Shown here piece after piece: positions 5,383 to 11,029 of a DNA stretch of 11,029 nt. This stretch comes from Deltaproteobacteria bacterium. Lineage in GTDB: Bacteria > Desulfobacterota_C > Deferrisomatia > Deferrisomatales > JACRMM01. The position numbers and the translations under genes were made by a program. The notes under the pieces were generated by a model. That model saw nothing but the letters and a program-made list of their open reading frames with translations, was not told the origin of the DNA and searched no databases. The stretch's first letter is position 1, and each line of letters opens with the position of its first letter. The DNA lies in contig JACRCS010001060.1 of the NCBI GenBank assembly GCA_016218905.1, positions 1 through 11,029 of the forward strand, read 5' to 3'.

Positions 5383-8300
5383 TTACACGCTGACGCGCTC
5401 CAGCCCTAACTTTTTCATGCGGAAGCGCAGAGTACTGGGATTGAGGCCCAGTCGATCGGCTGCATTGCCCCTGCCCTTCACCTTCCAATCACACTGCTCG
5501 AGTACGGTTCGTATGTGCGCTCGCTCGATGTCCTCGAGACTCCCGCGAGTCGGCAGCTCTGTTTCGGGGGATGGCGAGACCGCGAAAGACTCGTCCAGGG
5601 TTAGATGCGGCCCGGGGGAGAGGATGATGGCGCGTTCGATAACGTTCTCGAGTTCCCGGATATTTCCCGGCCAGGCGTACCGGAGCAGGGCCTCCATCGT
5701 GGAGGTCGGGATCGTGGAAATGGCCTTCCCCAACTCGGCTTGTTTCCTCGCGACGAAATGCCAGACCAGTAGCGGAATGTCCTCCCCCCGTTCGCGAAGG
5801 GGCGGAAGCTCGATCGGAAAGACACTGAGCCGGTAGTACAGGTCCGAACGGAAGGCGCCTGCCTCGGCTTCGGCCCTCAGGTTTCGGTTCGTCGCCGCGA
5901 TGACGCGGACGTTTACCTTTTGCGTCAAAGACGAGCCGACCCGCTCGAATTCGCCTTCCTGGATGACCCGGAGGAGCTTGGCCTGGAGCTCGAGGGGCAG
6001 CTCCCCAATCTCGTCCAAGAAAACCGTCCCGCCGTCAGCAAGCTCGAACCGACCCACCTTCCTCGTGTGAGCACCGGTAAACGCACCCTTCTCGTGTCCG
6101 AACAACTCGCTTTCGATCAGTGTAGCGGGAAGGGTAGCGCAGTTCACTCGCACCAGCGCGGATTCCTTGCGAGAGCTCCGGTTATGGATCGCCCGGGCGA
6201 TGGGTTCCTTGCCTGTCCCGGTCTCCCCCAGGATGAGAACCGTGGCATCCGTAGGGGCAACCTGCGTCACCCGGTGCAGCACTTTTGTCAACATCTGGCT
6301 CTTGCCTATGATTTGTTCGAAACCGTGAATGCCCTGGATCTCCTCTCGAAGATACGTGTTCTCCGCATGTAGTTTGTCCTTGAGTCTCCGCACTTCCTCC
6401 ATCGCCTCACGGAGGTCCTCCTCTGCCTTCCGACGTATTCCCACTTCCTCTTTAAGGTTTACGTATAGTCGGGCATTCTCCAGGGCGACTGCCGCTTGAG
6501 AAGAGATGATCTGGATTGCTGCGGCGCGGTCTCCGCTGAAGGCGTTGTCTATACGGTTGTTCTCCAGATACAGGAACGCCACCGGCCTGCCGCGATGAAC
6601 GATCGGCATGCAGAGAATCGACTTGGGTCGGGTTCGCGCTACGTAGGAGGTGGCGGCGAACCGCTCGTCCGCCGTGGCGTCTTCAATGACGACGACATCT
6701 CGGGACCGGCTTACGTAACGGACGATGCTCCGGGAAAGCTCGGCGCTCTCCTCCAGCGGCTCTCCCTGAAGCACAGTGATCGTCTCCTCATCCACCGAGC
6801 CGCTCGCTTCTATAACGATCTTCCCGTCTTCCTCCTGCAGCAGAAAGCCGCGCTGGGCTCCGGCACTTTGGAGCAGGATCCTCATGAGCATCTGCAGGAG
6901 CTTCGGAAGATCGAGCTCGCAAGAGAGAGCTGCCGCGGCGCGCTCGACGCTCGCCATGTCCAGAACCTCGCCCGTCCCTTCGACCGTGCTGTCGCCGAGC
7001 CGGGAGTCCGTCTGAAAGGGACGTTCCAGTGTCTTGGAGAAGGCCCCCGGGTACTGGGCGTGGAGCTGATCCAGCTTCCCCCAGGCACCCCAGCGTCCGT
7101 AAGCGAAAGCAGCTGCCTGTACGTACATGCTTCCGATGCGCTCTCGACCGAGCTCGAAGTAGAACTCTGCAGCGAGTTCGTTCGCCAGCGCCTCCTCATG
7201 CACGTAGCGGCTGCGGCGTGCCCCTTCTATGGCGCGATCAAAGAATTCCATCGCTTTCAGGTGGTCGCCGAGAACGCGAAGCCGCTCGGCTTCCACGAGG
7301 TCCAGCCTGTGCTGAAGGTTGCTCGGGCAGGCGCGCGCCTTCACCCGCATCTGCTCCTGTCTGGCCGCGATGATCGCGAAGTAGCGCTCTCTCTCCCTCC
7401 CGACCACCGAGTCGAGACCCTCCAGGAGACAGAGGCATACGTAAAAGTCCGCGGGGAGAAGCCCCGAGATGCAGCCCGGCGGCAAGCTCGCGGCCCGGAG
7501 CGCGCGTTCGGTCGCCCGCGCCCCGGCCCGGTAGAGCAAGAGGGTCATCATCTCGTGACAGACGGAAAGCTCCTGAAGGGTGTGGTCACCGCCGATCTGC
7601 CAGCTCTTCCATCCCTCGCTTGCGAAGAGGGATGTTTCAGGCGGGGCTGACGCGTCAAATCCCTCGCGCAACGTCTGCGCGAGTTTCTCCAGTTCCAGGA
7701 GCCCTGACGCGACCCTCTCGATCCCAAGGCGACCGCTCTCCTCCCGGTAGGCCCGGATGAAGCGCTCGAGGCGGCCCAACTCCATTCCGGAGTGCAGCGC
7801 CGATTCGCAGCACAAGTGGGCGCTCGTGCTCGCGGACAGGAGGTCTCCCGTCTCGAGCCCCATGCGGTGCGCTTCCGAGAAGCCCTCGACCAGAGCATCG
7901 CAGTGAGCCCTCCAGCACTTGATGTCGATCGTGAAGAGGAAGTGGCAGAACGACTGCCACCGAGGCGAACCCAGGCTCTCCAGCAGGGCCATTCCGCGCT
8001 CGCCCGCGCGATAGCCGCCCTCGTAGTCCTGGACGAGGTAGGACAGCATTCCCCCCGCCATGATGTAGGTGACCGGGGCTTCAGGACTGTGTCCGAACCG
8101 AGCCGTCAGCTCCACCATCGCGCAGACGATGAGCCAGTAGAGCGGGTAGTTCACCATCCCGGCCGCGACCCCCGCCCTCGTCAGGAGCCTCATCGCGGCA
8201 AGGCTTCGTTCATCCGACATCAGCCGAACCCGGTCCGGAGGTTCAGAGAGAATGTCCTGCACGCGTCGCCGTGCCTCGAGGACTGCCTGGTTCACCTCGC

Positions 8301-10842
8301 GATCGCTCGGCTCTGGCGGAATCGGGACCCCGAGTTGGGCGACCACCTCTCGCGTGATGCGCAGAGCCTCCTCTTCGCGGCCCCTCGCGTGGGCGACCGC
8401 GATCTGCGTCTCGTAAGCGGCGACTTTGCCGAGAATATCGCTGGCATGGGCGAGCACGACGTTCACGAGTCGGTCGGCTTCGCGGAAATTGGACGTCAGG
8501 AAGGCTGCCTCGGCGGCCTCGCTGTAGAGGTCGAGCGCCAGTTCGTAGTGGGATTTCCATGGGTCCGCCGGAAGGAGCGCGAGGGCATGCGAGAAATACC
8601 CGTGTGCGGCGGGAAAGGCGGCCGCAGCCCGTGCCATGCGACCCGCGGCAACGTTCAACCGAACCGTGTCGAGTCTTTCAGCTGGATCGTTCAGCAAGTC
8701 CTGGGCGCGATTCAGGTGCTCGAGGACCTCGAAGACTCGCGCTGCCCTCAGGCTGCTGTCCGTCCCTGCGGTGAGCAGTCTCCCTATTCGCAGGTGTGTT
8801 TCCGCGCGGGAGGCCTCTGGGATGGCCGCGTAGGCCGTCTCCTGCAGACGGTCGTGCTCGAACTGATACCCGTGTTCTCCCTTCAGGAGCACTCTCTCTC
8901 GGCAGGCCACGATGAGGTCTGCCTCGACAGTCTCGGCCGAGGCTTCGCAGACGGCTACCAGGGTTCCCAGTTCAAGACGATGTCCCAAGGCAGCGGCGAG
9001 TGAGATGGTGTGTCTGACGGGATCGGGTAAGTTCGCTACCTTACGGGAGGCCAACTCGAGCAGGTTCTCAGTGCCTTGTGCCTGGGCGATACGGCGGAGG
9101 TCCCACGTCCAGCCCGCACCCTGACTCCAGTCGAGGAGTCCCTCATCGTAGAGTGTCGTCAAGAAGGCCCTCGCGAAGAATGCATTTCCTGCCGTCTTGC
9201 GAAACACCAGGTCGGCAAGGGGTGTAGCTTCATTCCCGACGGTCCGGAGCGTATCGGCGACGAGGCTCCGGATGTCCTGTACATCGAGAGGGCGCAACCC
9301 GATCGTTTCCAGTGAGATTCCCTTGTCCTGAATTCGTTGGAAGGTTCGCGTGAGAGGATGGCTTTCGTCGACCTCATTGTCGCGGTAGGCGCCCACGAAG
9401 AGGCAATTCCTAAGCCCCTTCTCCAGAGCACCCTCGATGAGTTCGAGGCTCGAGGCGTCTGCCCATTGCAGGTCGTCCAGGAAGAGGACCAGCGGCGCAT
9501 CCTCGGCCGTAAGAGCCTGCAGCGCCTGCTGAAAACACCGGTGGAAGCGGTTCTTCGACTCAACGGCGCCGAGGGCCGGAACGGGCGGTGGAGTTCCCAC
9601 GATCCTTTCCAGCTCCGGCGTCGCGGCTGTGATCACTCCGAGATGGGGGCCCAGCGCTTCGATCAGGCGCTGCCGGCACTCGGATAGCCGTCTGGACTCC
9701 TCGGCGAGAAGCCGACGCCACAAATCCCGAAGCGCTTCGATTATGCCACTATAAGGGGCGCCCCTCCCTAGGGCGTCGTACTTCCCGCTCCCGACCCAGC
9801 CCTGCCGCTCAAAGACCGCGCGACGAAATTCGTGCACGAGGGACGTCTTCCCCACCCCGGGGTACCCGGTCACCAACATCATCCGAATATTGCCCTGGCG
9901 AGCGTCCTCCACGGCCCTGCGCAGGACCTCAAGCTCCCTCTGTCTCCCGTAGAAGCGCTGAGAAAGTTCCAAACGAGGGGGAGGATCGTGTCTCGCGAGG
10001 GCAAATCCGGGCAGTCTGCCGGCCGAGTCAAGCTCCTCGATGCACCTTGTCAGGTCGTGGTGAAGGCCCTCACCACCTTGATACCGGTCCTCTGCGGCCT
10101 TCGAAAGGAGCTTCAGGACGATTTCGGACACCGTGCGGGGAATCGCCGGAGCGATGTCGCTGGGGCACGGCGGGAGCTTGGCGACGTGAGCGTGGATCAG
10201 CTCGAAGGGATCGGGCGACTCGAAAGGACGCTTGCCGAGCAGCAGTTCGAAGAAGATGACGCCGAGGGAGTAGAGGTCGGTCCGGTAGTCGACGAGACGA
10301 CTGGTGCGCCCGGTGAGTTCCGGGGACAGGTACGCTGCCGCGGCGGGATTCAGCTGGAACCCTCGAAATCCTTGGACTGCTCGGGGAATGACAGTGGAGT
10401 TTGCGAGCCCCATCAACGACACCCGTCCGCAGCCCTCATCGAAAAGCAGGTGAAAAGGGCGGACGTCGCGGTGGATGTAGCCGGCCCGATGCAGCCCCGC
10501 GAGTGTAAGCGCGAGGTCGGCTACGAGCTTGAGGGCGGTGCTCAGTGGCAAGGCGCCGCGCGAAAGGACCCACTCCAGGGGCTCGCCGCCCGGATCTTCC
10601 GAGACGAGAACCTCCCCACCACTCTCCTCCAGAAGCTCGCGCGGACGGACCAGCCCCTCCAGGCTTAGGCTCCTTCCGATCTGGAATTCCTTACGGAGGC
10701 GCTCCACGGCCGCCGAACGTTGCCCCTCCTGGCGAACCTGTTTGAGCAGGACTCGTACCCCCTCCGGAGAGCGAGCCCGGAAGACCCGGTACATTGGGTC
10801 GGCGCCGAATTCCTGTTTGAGCTCGTACCCGCGCACGCTCAT
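5383..10842 (-). CDS. Giant kinase-like / STAND ATPase / GAF / sigma54-activator / Fis-HTH regulator
   Basis: This 1819-residue cytosolic protein is a one-piece signalling chain. Residues about 8-285 form a Ser/Thr kinase-like domain with Lys34, Glu52, HRD at 124-126 and SPE at 173-175. The glycine loop is degenerate, the catalytic loop reads HRDVRPFHL (His replacing the metal-binding Asn), and the DFG position reads GLA within [10 protein letters not shown], so catalysis is doubtful. A PknK/MalT-like AAA_16 domain follows, with Walker A GYPGVGKT (326-333) and Walker [11 protein letters not shown] (453-462). Residues about 700-1290 are helical, tetratricopeptide-like. A GAF domain spans about 1295-1461 and a coiled coil about 1461-1503. 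The sigma54 AAA+ domain (about 1508-1750) has Walker A GETGTGKE (1539-1546), an intact GAFTGA (1586-1591) and Walker B FLDE (1608-1611). The last 50 residues are a Fis-like helix-turn-helix with [14 protein letters not shown]. It should activate sigma54 polymerase at distant sites in response to unknown signals. The ATG at 10842 was chosen because kinase homology begins right after it and a purine-rich stretch precedes it. Confidence 0.93.
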   Translation of the reverse strand: MSVRGYELKQEFGADPMYRVFRARSPEGVRVLLKQVRQEGQRSAAVERLRKEFQIGRSLSLEGLVRPRELLEESGGEVLVSEDPGGEPLEWVLSRGALPLSTALKLVADLALTLAGLHRAGYIHRDVRPFHLLFDEGCGRVSLMGLANSTVIPRAVQGFRGFQLNPAAAAYLSPELTGRTSRLVDYRTDLYSLGVIFFELLLGKRPFESPDPFELIHAHVAKLPPCPSDIAPAIPRTVSEIVLKLLSKAAEDRYQGGEGLHHDLTRCIEELDSAGRLPGFALARHDPPPRLELSQRFYGRQRELEVLRRAVEDARQGNIRMMLVTGYPGVGKTSLVHEFRRAVFERQGWVGSGKYDALGRGAPYSGIIEALRDLWRRLLAEESRRLSECRQRLIEALGPHLGVITAATPELERIVGTPPPVPALGAVESKNRFHRCFQQALQALTAEDAPLVLFLDDLQWADASSLELIEGALEKGLRNCLFVGAYRDNEVDESHPLTRTFQRIQDKGISLETIGLRPLDVQDIRSLVADTLRTVGNEATPLADLVFRKTAGNAFFARAFLTTLYDEGLLDWSQGAGWTWDLRRIAQAQGTENLLELASRKVANLPDPVRHTISLAAALGHRLELGTLVAVCEASAETVEADLIVACRERVLLKGEHGYQFEHDRLQETAYAAIPEASRAETHLRIGRLLTAGTDSSLRAARVFEVLEHLNRAQDLLNDPAERLDTVRLNVAAGRMARAAAAFPAAHGYFSHALALLPADPWKSHYELALDLYSEAAEAAFLTSNFREADRLVNVVLAHASDILGKVAAYETQIAVAHARGREEEALRITREVVAQLGVPIPPEPSDREVNQAVLEARRRVQDILSEPPDRVRLMSDERSLAAMRLLTRAGVAAGMVNYPLYWLIVCAMVELTARFGHSPEAPVTYIMAGGMLSYLVQDYEGGYRAGERGMALLESLGSPRWQSFCHFLFTIDIKCWRAHCDALVEGFSEAHRMGLETGDLLSASTSAHLCCESALHSGMELGRLERFIRAYREESGRLGIERVASGLLELEKLAQTLREGFDASAPPETSLFASEGWKSWQIGGDHTLQELSVCHEMMTLLLYRAGARATERALRAASLPPGCISGLLPADFYVCLCLLEGLDSVVGRERERYFAIIAARQEQMRVKARACPSNLQHRLDLVEAERLRVLGDHLKAMEFFDRAIEGARRSRYVHEEALANELAAEFYFELGRERIGSMYVQAAAFAYGRWGAWGKLDQLHAQYPGAFSKTLERPFQTDSRLGDSTVEGTGEVLDMASVERAAAALSCELDLPKLLQMLMRILLQSAGAQRGFLLQEEDGKIVIEASGSVDEETITVLQGEPLEESAELSRSIVRYVSRSRDVVVIEDATADERFAATSYVARTRPKSILCMPIVHRGRPVAFLYLENNRIDNAFSGDRAAAIQIISSQAAVALENARLYVNLKEEVGIRRKAEEDLREAMEEVRRLKDKLHAENTYLREEIQGIHGFEQIIGKSQMLTKVLHRVTQVAPTDATVLILGETGTGKEPIARAIHNRSSRKESALVRVNCATLPATLIESELFGHEKGAFTGAHTRKVGRFELADGGTVFLDEIGELPLELQAKLLRVIQEGEFERVGSSLTQKVNVRVIAATNRNLRAEAEAGAFRSDLYYRLSVFPIELPPLRERGEDIPLLVWHFVARKQAELGKAISTIPTSTMEALLRYAWPGNIRELENVIERAIILSPGPHLTLDESFAVSPSPETELPTRGSLEDIERAHIRTVLEQCDWKVKGRGNAADRLGLNPSTLRFRMKKLGLERVSV

Positions 10843-10888
10843 GTCCGATTCCGATCCTTCCCACCCGAGTTTGCCTTGCAGGCCGCAC

Positions 10889-10905
10889 CCTATACACGAC
10901 GTCGT
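10889..10905 (-). promoter_or_regulatory. Possible -10 box and operator palindrome for the regulator
   Basis: On the minus strand, TATAGG (10894-10889) lies 46 bases before the regulator's start codon and could be a -10 box. Next to it is a perfect 10-bp palindrome, ACGACGTCGT (10896-10905), where a -10/-35 spacer would be. No good -35 sequence exists 16-18 bases upstream, so an activator-dependent or autoregulated promoter is possible. The evidence is weak. Confidence 0.3.
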
Positions 10906-10930
10906 AAATAGTTGCGCGTACCGGGTTGCC

Positions 10931-11008
10931 GTAGGGTGGGCGGTTCTCGCGCAGCGAGGTTCGCCCACGCGTGGGGCAACCCGCCTGCGGCGGAACGCCC
11001 CACCCTAC
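10931..11008. repeat. REPIN-like inverted pair of REP hairpins with GTAG feet
   Basis: The 78-bp unit is nearly symmetrical. It starts GTAGG and ends CCTAC. Hairpin 1 (10936-10968) has GTGGGCG/CGCCCAC outer arms, a GTT/GTT internal bulge, CTCGC/GCGAG inner arms and a GCA loop. Hairpin 2 (10971-11003) has GTGGGGC/GCCCCAC, AAC/AAC, CCGCC/GGCGG and a TGC loop. It is the mirror-image form of hairpin 1, and two bases separate the pair. A GTAG tetranucleotide at the foot of an imperfect hairpin, in inverted doublets, is the signature of REP/REPIN elements mobilised by RAYT (IS200/IS605-like) transposases. TTGCGC at 10912-10917 and GCGCAA at 11023-11028 may mark wider inverted ends. It lies in the upstream gap of the regulator. 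The family assignment is from structure alone; other copies cannot be checked here. Confidence 0.72.
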
Positions 11009-11029
11009 GCTCAGGGGCAGATGCGCAAA

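Noticed and set aside
7792..9003. 403-codon plus-strand open frame opposite the helical region of the regulator
   Set aside because: No family resemblance, and it is antisense to a continuous, well-supported reading frame.
10843..10968. In-frame 42-residue N-terminal extension of the regulator to an ATG at 10968
   Set aside because: The added residues look non-coding, that ATG falls inside the REP palindrome, and the extension would swallow the likely promoter. Kinase homology starts just after the ATG at 10842.

Overview
The window is about 11 kb of GC-rich bacterial DNA with five complete protein genes. It also holds the edge of a group II intron at the left end and a REP-type palindrome pair at the right end. 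The gene families (tripartite tricarboxylate transporters, 4,5-dihydroxyphthalate decarboxylase-like proteins, very large kinase/ATPase/sigma54 regulators) fit a soil or subsurface heterotroph. A candidate-phylum or proteobacterial lineage such as Rokubacteria/Methylomirabilota, Deltaproteobacteria or Burkholderiales is plausible. This is inferred from gene content only; no marker gene is present.

Layout. Bases 1-109 (minus strand) are the 5' end of a bacterial group II intron whose body lies outside the window. It begins one nucleotide after a 9-bp GC-rich hairpin (111-133), as expected for class C introns. Bases 226-4536 form a plus-strand catabolic/uptake cluster: a cytosolic 4,5-dihydroxyphthalate decarboxylase-like protein, a periplasmic TctC/Bug-type binding protein with its own strong-looking sigma70 promoter, and a fused TctA-TctB membrane permease. 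A large stem-loop separates the binding protein gene from the permease gene. Together they would capture and import an organic, possibly aromatic, carboxylate. The first gene hints at phthalate-like chemistry but does not prove it.

Bases 4606-10842 hold two minus-strand genes convergent with the cluster. One is a small LOG-family phosphoribohydrolase. The other is a 1819-residue regulator that joins a Ser/Thr kinase-like domain, a STAND-type AAA ATPase, a long helical repeat region, a GAF domain, a coiled coil, a sigma54 activator AAA+ domain and a Fis-type helix-turn-helix. The kinase domain has lost the DFG aspartate and the catalytic-loop asparagine, so it may be a pseudokinase. The sigma54 module keeps its GAFTGA and Walker motifs. 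The chain looks like a one-protein signalling pathway running from kinase-like and STAND sensing to transcription. No convincing sigma54 promoter was found in the window, so its targets are unknown.

Upstream of the regulator are a 10-bp palindrome that may be an operator and a 78-bp inverted pair of REP hairpins with GTAG feet (10931-11008), the architecture known as a REPIN. No gene-free stretch exceeds 300 bases. The most distinctive items are the kinase-STAND-GAF-sigma54 fusion with its degenerate kinase, the hairpin-adjacent intron and the REPIN.
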